This document shows, piece by piece, positions 48,480 to 60,300 of a stretch of 64,000 nt of DNA. Under the pieces are notes generated by a model. The model was given only the letters and a program-made list of their open reading frames with translations, did not search any database and had not been told where the DNA came from. Source of the DNA: Epiperipatus broadwayi (taxonomy: Eukaryota > Onychophora > Udeonychophora > Euonychophora > Peripatidae); assembly GCA_028023455.1 (NCBI GenBank), contig JAQFVV010000013.1, positions 2,358,001 through 2,422,000 of the forward strand, read 5' to 3'. A program made the position numbers and the translations under genes. Position 1 is the first letter of the stretch. Each line of letters starts with the position of its first letter.

Positions 48480-50400
48480 CCACAAATTACTTATAAATCT
48501 GCAGCACAACGTTTACACCCTTGTCATTGTTAATCTTGGTGTTATCAATCTAATCACTGCTGTTGCATTTTGATAAATCTTTTTCAGGATATGACTATCT
48601 TGATAATTCAAAGCTTTAATCACTATCAAATATTTCATAACTCAAATCTGAAGAATAATGGCATCTCATATTCATTGGGTTTTTTTTCTATAACTTCTGT
48701 CAATATTTGGACGTCATCCATTGTACTAAAACTAGTTTTAAATTCAGCTTATTCTTTTGATTGGTTAGAATCTAATGTTATTGTAGATGGGACGTAATTA
48801 TCTTGATAAAGATTTTATATAGAACTGATAGGTTTATAATTTCTAATATTTTTTTTGTCACCTTTCTTAAATATCATTATCTTTCATTCATTTGCTCCAT
48901 TTTATCATTTTATAGCTTTTTCTTAATCTGCCATTTTTTTAAAAAAAATATAGGTAAATAATTCCATCTTTTCCTGGAACTTACATGTCTTATTTTTTCA
49001 TTTAAAATATTTGGCAAATTAGAAAGTATAGTAAATTTTAAGAGATGCTTTCTTTTTTGTTAGTAAATGATTATTTATAGAACTCTTCCACATAGATTAA
49101 ATTTTCCTTCCAGAATTAAAATGTTGATTTACACTTTTGACCTGCCCTTTTGTAGCTTTTCTTGCCAATTCAAAACTATATTTTCTTATAGCATTCTTAA
49201 TTATTTTTTATATTATTTTACAAAATTTTAAATATTCCATTCTTCTTCATAGATCATTTGAAATATTTTCATATTCATTCTTTTATTCATACATTGTCTT
49301 GTCTCAGTTCAAAAAATTTAATATTTTGCTGAACAGAATATTTCAGTCATGTCTGAATCATTGAATCTATTAAGAACATTACAATCTTGAAATACATATA
49401 TTATGCTGGTCAAAATATAATTTGATTCTGTTATATTTTCATTTGAATCCTTCTATGTCTATTTAACTCTTTTCTTAAAGAAATATTTCATGCTATACAG
49501 TTTTTGTTTTTCTGTGAAATCTATGTGTATTTCCTCTCATTTCTGTCATCATAATTAAATTTATCCACAGCACTTTCATCTTTCAATCATTTACCAATTC
49601 TAGCATTAAAGTCTCCCATGGCAATTTTAAAATGTTGTTTGGTCTGATCAAAAACATTTAATACATCCATATAAAAATCTACTTCTTCATCACAATGAGA
49701 ACTTGTTGGTACATGAAACTACATATGGCATCTTTCATTAATTTGAATAACTAATCTTGCCATTTTGTTTGATACACCATCAATTTCCACAATATTGTTC
49801 TTATACTTTCTATTTATAATAAATACCACTACACTTGTGCTTCCAATATTTATGCTTTTGTAATAAAATACATGTCCATTTTTTAAATCAATTGCCTTTT
49901 TGCTTTTGTGTAGGCTGACAATGTCCCATTTAATTTTAGAAAGTTCTTTTTTTAATTTGTACAATCTTAAATTTATTTGACAGTGATCTGCATTAATGGA
50001 TACTTAAGTAAAAGGTCATTTAACAGTAATCTGGGTCTACAATTAGGGGATTCTTAATATCTTTTGCTGTGAATCACCAGCTGCTGTTAACAGTGTCCTG
50101 GAAATAAGATGTTAATTTAGTTTTGTTTGTCTTGATTATAAATATCTAAAAGGTAAAAAAAAAAAGATCGTTCATGCACACATTGATCCTGACTTTAAGA
50201 ACTATCAAGAAAGACCAGTGAGCAGCCCTTACATATTTATTAACCTTATGATTAATCACTTAGTAATAGAAGTTGCAACAATAGAAACATGTGGAATGGG
50301 CAATAGGAATTTTCCCTATTTGATTCCTTAAAGGTCTCAAAGGGAAATCAAAAAATATCCTTTCAATTAACACAAAACTCCCTCCTTTCTGCAGTAAATA
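48480..50400 (-). mobile_element. Second RTE LINE copy, heavily degraded
   Basis: The order of parts is the same as in the copy at 3540-6720. The 5' region lies at about 50400-50000. The endonuclease at 49964-49719 includes NGHVFYYKSINIGST and NNIVEIDGVSNKMARLVIQI. A decayed reverse-transcriptase start extends down to about 48500. It is in the mbl orientation. It is truncated before the 3' end and far more mutated than the first copy, so it is older. It abuts the outer end of arm B. Confidence 0.8.
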
Positions 50401-53400
50401 TAAATAGTGAATTTAATTTTTTCTAAAATGGTATTCACTAATAAGTTACGATTAAATTATGCAAATATATTACTGTAATTTTAAGCAGTCCACCATTATA
50501 ATCATGGTATATAGTTTTGAATTAAAAAAACTGATTTATTTATTATTCTAAATTAAAAAACTGCATGAACAAATTTTTAATTAAAAATAAAAAATGTTCA
50601 TAATAAAACTACAAATAGTCTAATTATAAATATATACCCTGAACTACTACCTGAATTATTTAGAGCACTTTTTTATTTTGTTAAATGGTGAAACTTTCAT
50701 CTAGCAGAATATATATTAAACCAAATAATTCTTTTAGGATGATTGTTTCATAATGCAGTGATTATATAATCTGAAAATAAAATTATAGATTTTTCCCTCC
50801 ATTATCATTTCTAACATTAATTCTTAATTATTTTTAATGCAATGATTAGATATCACATGATCACCATTTCTTATGCTTGCTCATAACTGTTATTAAAACA
50901 GGCAAAATTCTCCATACAGATTTGCACTGAGTGGCATACTGTATGGAGAGTTTTACCTGTTTTAATGATTAGATACATATATATATATTAAATTACTGAT
51001 CACTAGTTTAATATGTAGTTAACATGTTTAAACTTCTGCAACCTCTTCCATTAGTTCTATAAAAATTTTAACAAGCATATTTTATCAATGGTCATCTGAT
51101 ATTGTAAATCTACAATATTTATGAACACACCTATATGTACACATAAAAGATAATCAATTAAAATTTTCTAAACAATTGAATAACAATTATTATAAAATGT
51201 GCAATCCACTTTTATATATATAAAAAAAGTGCACAACCATAATTAGAAGATGAAAACACTTGCATTGAATGGGTAGTTTGTTTTATTTTAAACTTTTTTG
51301 TTTATCTTAAATATGTACTATATAAATTACTAATTCAGTCTTAATAAAATTAGAAATAAAACTAAGATTCTTTTAGATATTTTGTAATATCCAGTTAGTT
51401 CCTGATAAATTAAGCAATGAAGCACAAAGGAGTAGTACTAGAATTAACTTTGGAGAAATCTCCCTTTCAGCTGAAATGCTCCCCTTAATGAGTTTCTATA
51501 ATTTAGACACTACTTTCTGTTTTTAATTCAATATAATAACTATTTTAATATCTGGGGTAGAAAGCTTTATTTATTAAATATTGACAGTTAATATGGATTA
51601 AGTTAAAAATATTTGGGGCTTAGAATTATCATTTTTATTATCAGCAAATTGATTTTAAAAAGCACTGGGATTTTTTGATGATAAGATAATAATTGTCAAT
51701 CTCAAAGTTAATTATAATATATAACTGGCTTATATGTTTGTCGATTTTTTCTCATGTGATTCCGAATAATCATACTTATTTGAGAGCAATTGTTGCTGAT
51801 AACTAAATATTTTAATGATTAATTTTGTGATTTCTTTTTTTCCTTTTGCAGCTGTAATAAGAAATTATTATTAAATTTGCTATATTTTATCTTATTTAGA
51901 AAACAGTAATATATTATTATAAGATAAATATTTGGAATATATTTAATGAAAGTTAAAATAGAATCAGTCAACAGTTATATCAAATATAGGTAAAATAAAT
52001 GTTTTGAATTTGTGGACAGATGCATCCAAGTTTTGAACCAAAAATATACAAAGAATTATTGTAGAATGTATCAGGATGCACACACTTAAAAAAAAGAGAG
52101 AAAAAATAAACTATTTAAAATGGAAAAAAAAGAAGAAAAACTAAGAAGTAGCCCCCTCCCTCTTTGATATTCTTCTCATTATTTATTATAATATCAATAC
52201 AATAATTTCAGTAGAATTTTCTATTTGAAACGAAATTTGCTTCCCTCCTTAAAAAAAAAAAAACAAAGCAAAACATTTTTGTATTTTATTTTCACAATTA
52301 TTAAATTCATAATACAAAGTATCAGATATGAATCAATATTTAATGTACTATATATTTAATTTCAAAGTCCTTTGGAGAATGAATTCCTAGACAATAGTTT
52401 ACTGCAGATTCAAAATGACTTCCAATAATATATCTATGCTCTAGCTGATATTATGGTTGTTCATAATTTATTGGAATAATTTATCCTCAAAAGTTTCTGA
52501 ACAACCCCAATCTATTATGCAAGGTCTATTCAAAGAAGAAGTATTCACAAATCTAAAGGTCTATTCAAAGATACATTTTCAGTAAATAATAAGGGGGCTG
52601 CTAATGATGATCATTAACTAGTTTGGATGTATGATTATTATTATACATATTATTGCTGTTATATAAATATATTTCATATTATCACTGATTTATTTAAATG
52701 TTATATATATAATATAGTTATGGCACTCAAAAAAAAAAAAACATCTGAAAAAGACCTGTATAAGTAAAAACTGTTGACTGGATTGAAGAATTTAAGAGAT
52801 ATTGCATTATGTAGAGTGCATAAAAGAATGTTTAAATATTATTGCTATTTATATTAAATTAATATAGTCATGACAATTTTTCCTCCTCTAAACAAACAAT
52901 ACTTCATTAAAATCAAAATTAGATATAAATGTTCAAACATATCAACTACCATAATCCAATTGGGTAGTTTTAAGGCTTTAATGTTCCAAAAATAAAAAAT
53001 TGGAGGCATGAACAATCATTAGGTTCACATTAACTGTGTAGATTTTTTCACAAATACAGAAATTTACTCAATAGCATTTTAAAAAGTTCACAATTTTTTA
53101 AAAAACATGTTTATGGTTAAATTCTCTTCAGAGGCCAGACTGAATAGTTTTATTGTATACAAAAATCCATTCATAAACACTGTAAAAAAACCCAATTATC
53201 TTATAGTAAGAAAATTCTTCACAGAAGCTAAATTTTAAGATAATTCATTAATCTCTGATATATTTATGTTTATAGGTTTTAATATATGTGAGCAAATCCA
53301 GTTAGTAATTTCAAATTAATTTTTTTATTTTTCTTAAATGATTTTTCATAAAAAAAATAATTCAAAATTACTGAGATGCTCAATTGAAATGATTTTATTT

Positions 53401-54229
53401 ATTAATAAATAATCTTCACACTTTTATGCCAAGTTTAAATATAATTATAAATCTCTATATATATAGGCTTTAAATCAGTATCATATATATATATATATAA
53501 AATAAATATGATAATTTTTAACACTTTAACTGAATATATATTATAAATGATGCACTATGTAAATCAAATTATTTCTTTGTTGATTCTCAATTAAATTAGA
53601 ATTCTCTGAAATTTTAAATATAAAAGATTTTATAAAGAGATTTGCATTATACTCTAAATCAGTTGTTGTCTTTTATTCACATCTTGTTAGTCAAGCTAAT
53701 GAATTAAAAAATTCAAATATATTACAGTTTGGGAGCAAGGTGTCTGACTTGTATACAACAGGTACTAAATTAATCACTATATGAAAAAATAATTACTTTA
53801 AATTAGGAACTGCAAAAGTAGGGTCAAGAAGCTAAAAAGTACACTAGTCCCTTACACTGAGATTTAAGTATGTTGATCTTACACTGCTTACATTGTGAAT
53901 TGAAGGAGAGGTATCACAAGTTCAAATGAACTATATTAGAAAGAAAGAGAACTTATATTTAAAAAAGATGATACCAAATCTTTAATTCCTTTTTGAAATA
54001 CAGATGAGATATTAATTAAACTGATGAAACTTGATCTTTTTTACTTCAGAAAAAATAATAAAAAAAAATACATGAAATTTCTAATAATAATGGTTTATTA
54101 AAGTAACATTATTTATATTAATTATGCACTAATCATATACAAACATTAATAAAAAAATACGCTTGAATAATACTTAATAAATAATATTTCTGTAGTATAA
54201 TTTTCAGTACACTGCTCTTAGAGGACTGG
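50401..54229. other. mbl intron, AT-rich, one hairpin
   Basis: Apart from the hairpin at 50892-50966 and an (AT)n run near 53486-53503, I see no gene, RNA or recognisable repeat family. Confidence 0.4.
50892..50966 (-). ncRNA. Pre-miRNA-like hairpin in mbl intron
   Basis: Arms of 28 nt (50892-50919 and 50939-50966) are reverse complements except at two positions, around a 19-nt loop. One of the two is a G-U wobble and the other a mismatch, whichever strand is transcribed. The 75-nt size fits a pre-miRNA. It would be transcribed with mbl on the minus strand, but it could equally be a very small inverted-repeat element. I recognise no known miRNA seed. Confidence 0.35.
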
Positions 54230-54280
54230 TTTTTATTTGCTTTTAACATCTTGTGGAGGGGTGTAATCAAAAGCATATGA

Positions 54281-54325
54281 GTAAAGATACACATTTCATG
54301 CTGAATCAGTATTCATCAATTAGCC
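54281..54325 (-). ncRNA. Hammerhead ribozyme, minus strand, one core change
   Basis: On the minus strand: TTGATGA (CTGATGA with one change, plus positions 54313-54319), a stem II of ATACT/AGCAT with loop GATTC, GAAA intact (54294-54297) and TGTGTATC as stem III and cleavage site. Stem I is weak. It is probably inactive. Confidence 0.6.
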
Positions 54326-54682
54326 CAAATCACAATCTCTTACACATATATTTATCATTGTTCAATATATATATAGATAGACAATTACTACAGTTTAATT
54401 GATAAATAGCAAACGTGCCACCCTTACAATTTTGTCACAAACCACTTAATGGAAATATATTAATAATTTTAATTAGTCATTCATTATACTACAGAAATAT
54501 TATTCATTAAGTGGATAATCACTAATCTAATAAATGATTAATAAAAATTAACATACTCCCATTAAGTGGCTTGATTCAAAGTTGTGATAACAGTAAGTTT
54601 GCCACTTATTAATTAAACTGTAGTAATTGTCTATCTATGTATAGTGAACAATGATAAAGATATGTGAAAGAGATTGTGATCT

Positions 54683-54730
54683 GGGCCAACTGATGAGTAC
54701 TGATTCAACATAAAATGTGCATCTTGGGGA
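54683..54730 (+). ncRNA. Hammerhead ribozyme, plus strand, canonical CTGATGA
   Basis: Stem I is CCAA (54686-54689) against TTGG (54724-54727). The core CTGATGA is intact at 54690-54696. Stem II GTACT/AACAT is partly mispaired. The GAAA is changed to AAAA, followed by TGTGCATC (54716-54723). The stem II damage and loss of the core G suggest loss of activity. Confidence 0.62.
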
Positions 54731-55854
54731 TCATCTATTTTTTCCACATATCTTTAGATATATGGTTATGATTACACACCTTCACAAGGTGCTAAAAGCA
54801 GATAGAAACGAGTCCCTATCTTCTGTGAGAGTGATGTAATAAAAACTATACTACAGAAATATTATTCATTAAGTGGATATTCTCTAACATAATGAATGAT
54901 TAATGAAAATTATTAATATATGTTTGAGTAACATTTCTAATTTTCCATTGCCTTTCCCATTTCATCATTTTTAGATACATGGATTAATTGCTGAACTGCT
55001 TTAATAATTTTAATGTTTTCTACAAAATGGCTATGGCCACAAAAAAAGTGGAGATAGAGAAAACTTTAATCACTAAATTTTTTAAATAACTTCTTTATTG
55101 ACCACACTGCTCCTTTTAACGGAGTTTAATTTCTAAATTATTATGCAAATATAAAAATAAATTTTGAAAATACAATTGCAGCACATACTACATATAAAGA
55201 TATACAAACAGTATATATATATATCCGATAGATATTAAACTCAAAATAGTTATTATTTAATATTTACATTTAATATATGTTTAAGTTTGTAGCAGTTATA
55301 GTGCTTAGAAATTTAATAAATATATAACCAGAATTAAAATATTAATTATTAAACTATTATATGATCTTTGTAGATATGGAAAAATGTTTAAATTTGGAAC
55401 TAAGGGTGCAAGAAACTCAGAGGAAGATCTGTACTGAAAGATTTCAAAGTATCTCTTTTGCTTTATTTAATTAATTAGTTTTAAAAATAATCTAGAATGA
55501 TTTAATTAATAAAAAAATATAATCTTTTTAATTCTCTCTATATAGTTCACTCAAATGATTATTAGTACTTAAGAAGAAATTAAAAATTTTTAAATTAAAA
55601 ATTAAAATACTGCTTTTATTAAGAGTAGTAACTTTATATTCTATTCCTAAATTACACAGTGATGTTATTTTTATACTTTAGCTTTTAGAACATATTATAT
55701 GTATTACCCCAGATTGGAAATTTCATATCTTATATTCTATAAAAAATATTAGAGATTCATTCAGTTAATAATTATATATATTAGAATACTAATTATTATT
55801 ATTTTTTTAATACTAATTTTATTAATATCAAAAATATACAATTTAACATTGGTA

Positions 55855-55960
55855 CTTTCTGGTTAGCTGCACCCCAGCCACTAGAGGCGCTGCTTCTGTG
55901 TAAACACACAGAAATATCCAGAGTAAGGGCCAAAAAGCAGACGATGCAAATACCTTTAGT
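55855..55960 (-). other. GC-rich intronic island with CTCF-like core
   Basis: About 100 bases of GC-rich sequence sit inside the AT-rich mbl intron. The plus strand contains CCACTAGAGGCGCTGC, one base short of the CTCF-type core CCACTAGAGGGCGC. Next to it is the self-complementary TTCTGTGTAAACACACAGAA. The minus strand has a good acceptor-like tract (TTTCTGTGTGTTTACACAG), but the phase-0 frame after it stops within five codons. It could be an insulator site, a cryptic exon or another conserved element; nothing in the sequence decides. Confidence 0.3.
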
Positions 55961-56377
55961 ACCAAATATGATTTTAAAAAACAACAACAAAGTAATATAT
56001 ATATATTGTTTATTATGGAAGCAGTGAATAAAATAAGTAGTAAATAAATTAACTAATTAGCATAGATAGAATGCCTTTCAGTTTTCAAAACAAAATGTAA
56101 CCTTAAACACAAATGCTAATTTTTAAAAGATATTTTTCATTGACAGTTTAGTTATAGAAAATGTAGTATCATGGCGATAGATTGGATTCTTTAAAAAATG
56201 CTACTGATGAAAGTAATTCTGTATGATAAACAAATAGCAATATCTTAGAGTTACAAAACTGGCTTAAATATATCTATATCCAATTCCTTTTCTTTCTTTT
56301 GTTAAAAAAAGTCATGCTATTACACACAGTTATTGATCATTTTAATTTCTACATGTGGGAAAACACTTTTGATCTTC

Positions 56378-56440
56378 TTAACGATTATTTTCTGAGGTAT
56401 CATTTAACTGGCTGACTTGTTGCGACGTCTGGATGCCATT
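56378..56440 (-). CDS. Possible alternative terminal exon of muscleblind
   Basis: After an acceptor-like CTTTGCTATAG, a phase-0 frame reads NGIQTSQQVSQLNDTSENNR and stops at TAA, 21 codons in all. Phase 0 matches the donors of both the zinc-finger exon and the cassette exon. Muscleblind genes in other animals use several alternative 3' ends. The segment is locally richer in GC than its flanks. Against it: I recognise no homologous tail and the frame is short. Another frame of the same bases also reads a short basic peptide. It is listed as a candidate only. Confidence 0.2.
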   Translation of the reverse strand, partial: NGIQTSQQVSQLNDTSENNR

Positions 56441-57069
56441 CTATAGCAAAGTAGGACATGCAATACATTAGAAAATTAGTTCTGAATTAGGAGTAAACAA
56501 AAAAAAAAAGAAAGATTAAATAGTAGCGATAAAGAGTGCTAGATGAAAAGAATGAGCATGCCCTCTTCAAACAATCAAAAATGACAAAAATTAAACAATG
56601 TAAATTTAATGTTTTAACTAAAAATAATAAAGCACTAAAATCTTGAAGATGAAGCATTAAAATTAGAACTACAAGCAAAATAAAATTAATTAAAATAAAA
56701 ATAAAGAAAAGTAAATTAAAAAAAAAAAGCAAATCAAATTTTGAAAAGTATTGTGCAATATCACATGACAGAGATAGTGAACTGGCTTCAGTGAGTAACA
56801 ACAGTAATATCTACTCTAAACAACACAATGCTAGAGTATAAAATGTTGATAAAGTTAGTTAAACATTTAAGATTAAAGAAAATAGAAATTTTAATAAGTG
56901 TAGCAAATGAAAATGAAGAATGAATTTTGAGAATTCAGATAAATAATCTTTTTCTGCAAAAGTAAGATTTGTTAGATGCCCAAATAACCAAAAAGTACAA
57001 TAATACCCAAAAGAAATAAACCAATAAAAATAAATAAATAAATATATAAATAAGGCAGCCATGTTGATT

Positions 57070-57083
57070 AGGTCATGTGACCT
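57070..57083. promoter_or_regulatory. Palindromic AGGTCA/TGACCT pair
   Basis: AGGTCA and TGACCT half-sites face each other with a 2-nt spacer, 61 nt into the intron after the cassette exon. The arrangement resembles a nuclear-receptor or E-box-like binding site, or a small RNA hairpin. It is a short motif with no other support. Confidence 0.2.
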
Positions 57084-57118
57084 TGCAAAATACTTTCAAA
57101 GCAGACTACCAACAGCTA

Positions 57119-57124
57119 CATGCA
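57119..57124 (-). promoter_or_regulatory. Rbfox-type TGCATG motif downstream of cassette exon
   Basis: The minus strand reads TGCATG 19 nt after the last base of the 66-nt exon. (U)GCAUG in the proximal downstream intron is the classic Rbfox site that favours exon inclusion. Three further YGCY motifs follow within about 70 nt. A single hexamer can occur by chance, so function is inferred from its position. Confidence 0.45.
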
Positions 57125-57143
57125 AAAGCACTAAGGGAAGTAC

Positions 57144-57209
57144 CAGAATAAAGTCATCGGCAGGGTCACGAGGTCGCTTCTTGCCAATCAAGGTCTCGAC
57201 CGGTTGCGG
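57144..57209 (-). CDS. mbl: muscleblind cassette exon with basic nuclear-localisation-like stretch
   Basis: This 66-nt exon (22 codons, phase 0 at both ends) has acceptor TAATTAG and donor GTACTT. It can therefore be included or skipped without changing frame between the zinc-finger exon and the 22936-23071 exon. It reads PQPVETLIGKKRPRDPADDF followed by IL. The KKRPR core followed by an acidic DPADDF tail resembles the vertebrate MBNL linker (KRPLEATFDL), whose alternative exon controls nuclear localisation. Being too short for ORF finding, it was found from its GC-rich island and its phase. The upstream AG-free, YGCY-dense stretch and the downstream TGCATG are annotated separately and fit a regulated cassette exon. 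Homology to the vertebrate exon is inferred from position and motif, not from an alignment. Confidence 0.82.
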
Positions 57210-57376
57210 CTAATTAGTATGCAGAGCACATGGTGGCAATGGGCCAATGAATTTGCAGCAGGTTTGGCAGGGTTGGCAGCACATGACACAGCAAGCGGCA
57301 AGGCATCGTGGGTAAATAAAAACAGCAACCATTTAGGTCAAAGATAAATAAAACATGCAATTTGTAATAAAAGTCC
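57210..57376 (-). promoter_or_regulatory. Putative Muscleblind-responsive intronic element upstream of cassette exon
   Basis: On the transcribed strand the 165 nt from 57376 down to 57212 contain no AG dinucleotide before the acceptor AG at 57211-57210. That is far longer than the usual AG-exclusion zone and implies a distant branch point. Between about 57330 and 57220 there are eleven YGCY motifs (AGCA, GGCA or AGCG on the plus strand). The stretch is far more GC-rich than its surroundings. Vertebrate MBNL1 autoregulates its own alternative exon through YGCY motifs lying between a distant branch point and the acceptor. The regulatory role here is inferred from that parallel. Confidence 0.65.
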
Positions 57377-60300
57377 CTGAAAAGCTTATTTCCAGCATGC
57401 CTTTCCAAAGTTAAATGTTAGACACTAATTATAAACCCTTCAAAAAGAGCAAAAGGGTTTAATGTTAACTATCTATGTCAATTTATAAGATTTAGATTAT
57501 TATTGTCTAAGATGGCACTGCTCATAAAAGGAATGAGCTGTAATTAGACTACCTGCATTTAAAGCTAGTGCAAACACTGGGGCTGGCTAAAATAATTTAT
57601 CATTCACATTACACTGAAATAATTGGTGCAAAGAAATAGCATATGGTGAAAAAAAAAGATAAACGTACAAAAAGAAATGAAAAATAGCTAAAGCCCCATT
57701 CTAATTTAGCAAGACGAATAACAGAATGCACTGAAGAGCCAGACATTATCAGAAAGAAGAGAAAAATAGAGTTGAAAACAAGTAAAATAGGACAATCAAA
57801 CAATAATGCTCATGAATTAATAAAAAAAAAAAAAAAAGAAAAATGGCTGAAAAGGCGTTTTCTACTGAAAATAGGCTTTCCAGAGACGCAACTCTCTACC
57901 AGTGACTAACCCACAATAAATTTCTTTTATCTAAGTAAATCATGCATTTTTTTTTTGAAAATTAAAATTAATTATAAAGAGAAATATCAAAATATTAAAG
58001 AATAGAAATAGAATAAAAATATTTAAAAAAAAGATATAGAAATAGAGATATTCAAAATAATAGAATGGAAAAAGAATACTCAATACCAATTGGCTAATAA
58101 TAAAATAGTATAAGTTATTAAATAATTCTTAAATAAGTATTAGACCAATCAGAAGAGTATACTTAAACAGCTAAAGAAAAAAAAAAGCTTAAAAACATTA
58201 AATATTTATAGCAAAAAGAAAAAGAACAAAAAAAAACTTTCTCTGAAAGTGATTAAATAGCATGTGCAAGGGCGACAGATGTTACAAATCCAACATAAAT
58301 AATATATAAATAGTAATAACAAAACAAATTATTGCAAATTAATCTTTATTCAAACATTAAATTCAAATAAAAAATTTGACCTTTTTTTTTTTTTTTTGCT
58401 TTAACCAGTTTATAAGTTATTTTATATATAAAAAAATTCTTATATAGATATACAAGTCCAAAATATACATTAAAAAATATTATCCATACATTCTCTCATT
58501 CGTACATACATATGAGGGTGTGGTTTGTGAAAATAAATATATGTTGTAATTGTATGTATTAAAGAATACTCATCATAGATTAAAGAAAATATTACTAAAA
58601 ATTATTAATTTTTATTATACAAAAAATAATACAAAAATTGAATAACTTGTTGTGAGTAAAAACTAATACTGTAATTATTTCCTAATATAGTTAACCAGTT
58701 AGTAAATAGAACTGTAAATGATATTCTGAGTATAATAGTTAAATCATAATAAATAATTTCTTAAAAAGATTAATTAACTCACCTGAGAATGCACTGTATA
58801 ATGCATTCATAATAATTATTATTTCTAATAATTTGTAATGTATTTTTTCTCCTTTAAAATCTAATAATATTAAAATCACACATGCAATTTGCATAATCCA
58901 TATATGGAATGCATAGTTAAATGTCAAATAGTTGTAATTTTGATACAACCTTTTATGAAAGAAAATAGATTTAATAAATATATAAAATATTTATTTTAAA
59001 ATAAATTTTTTTAAAAATTGTAACTTTAAATTTTTATAAATAATATGTGAAGCTTTTCCTCTCTTTCTCATTGCTTTTTTAAAAAATATTTCTGATGTGA
59101 TATGAAAGAATATTGCACTAAGTTTTTGTGTTTAAAAATGGATTCATATTCTTTACATTATCTAATTATTTCATCATTCATTCATCAAGTCAGATGTACA
59201 ATACATATATCAATAGTAGTTCTAGAAGGCAATATCATAATATGCAAAATGACACATTAAAGCATAATGAATGAGTGTTTTTTTTTTTAAAAAAAAAAAC
59301 AACAGCCTTTTTATAAGCCATAGTTAATGCATTAGAAATTAATTATGAAAAATAATAGGAATATTGTTGAAGAACAGTTAAATAGAATAGTAAATGATAA
59401 GAAATAATTTATGATAATGAAGATATCAGAAGCTTTTATGATATATTTTAAAATGAGTATAACATTCCTAAAACAATTATAAAATATTTTACATTTATAT
59501 ATATTTTAAATACCATAATATTTATGAAAATAGAATAGCAAATAACATAAAATTATAGCTGCTAAAATGATAAAATAAAATAAAAAATGCTGCAAAGAAA
59601 AAAAATTGCATAGTAAAATTCAAAAATAAAACAATGCAAACAAAGTGAAAAGACAGTGCAGCTGAAGACCCTAAAATAGAAATAAAAACTAAAATTATTC
59701 AATATTTAGATTTTTTTTTTTTTATATCACAACTTCATGGTTGTCTTGAAACTAAAAGTGACAGCAGTGGAACAGGACTAAAGCTAACGAACAAGAAATA
59801 AAAAAAATAAAAACAAAAAGTAATATAAGAAATATGAAAGCATATTAAAACTATTCAAATAAGCAAATCATAACTAAATTTTGAAATAAATTAAAAAGAA
59901 TTTAAATGCGGCAGACTAATTTGGACTTCAATATGACTGGCTGATCTTTACTTTAACAGCTAATAAACTAGAAATGGAATTTTGTACTTTAATTGTACAA
60001 ATATGTAATTTTAAATGGGGAGAGAAAGTCATAATAATATATAAATTAGGGGAGCAACAGTTATAATTGTGTAGGTCGACAAAATAACAAATAATAAACA
60101 AAAATAATAGTAATTTACAAATTTATAAACTTTTATAATTATTAATTAAAAGATAACTTGTTCTCATAAATGATTAAAAGTGGGTATAAAATGTGCTGTC
60201 AAAATACTACTGTTAAAAAATTAAATCTGAACACAACCATGAACACACAATACTAATATAAAACTAATTGACTAAATAATATCTAGCAGAGTTAAAAAAG

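Larger units (their letters stand above)
54230..54890. mobile_element. Retrozyme-like repeats in inverted arrangement with two hammerheads
   Basis: Two copies of the hammerhead repeat family face away from each other. One is on the minus strand (54230-54420) and the other on the plus strand (54480-54880), sharing inverted blocks such as CAATTACTACAGTTTAATT and its complement. On the plus side CTACAGAAATATTATTCATT occurs at 54489 and 54853, a 364-bp period, so this side is also a partial tandem. Blocks such as CATTAAGTGG and GAGTCCCTATCTT are shared with the copy at 17806-18280. Confidence 0.7.
54891..57069. other. mbl intron near the cassette exon
   Basis: AT-rich apart from the island at 55855-55960 and the candidate exon at 56378-56440, which are annotated separately. 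No other feature was found. Confidence 0.4.

Noticed and set aside
56487-56801. 104-residue hydrophobic minus-strand ORF
   Set aside because: Composition is that of translated poly-T/A intron; no signal peptide context, splice phase or homologous motif.
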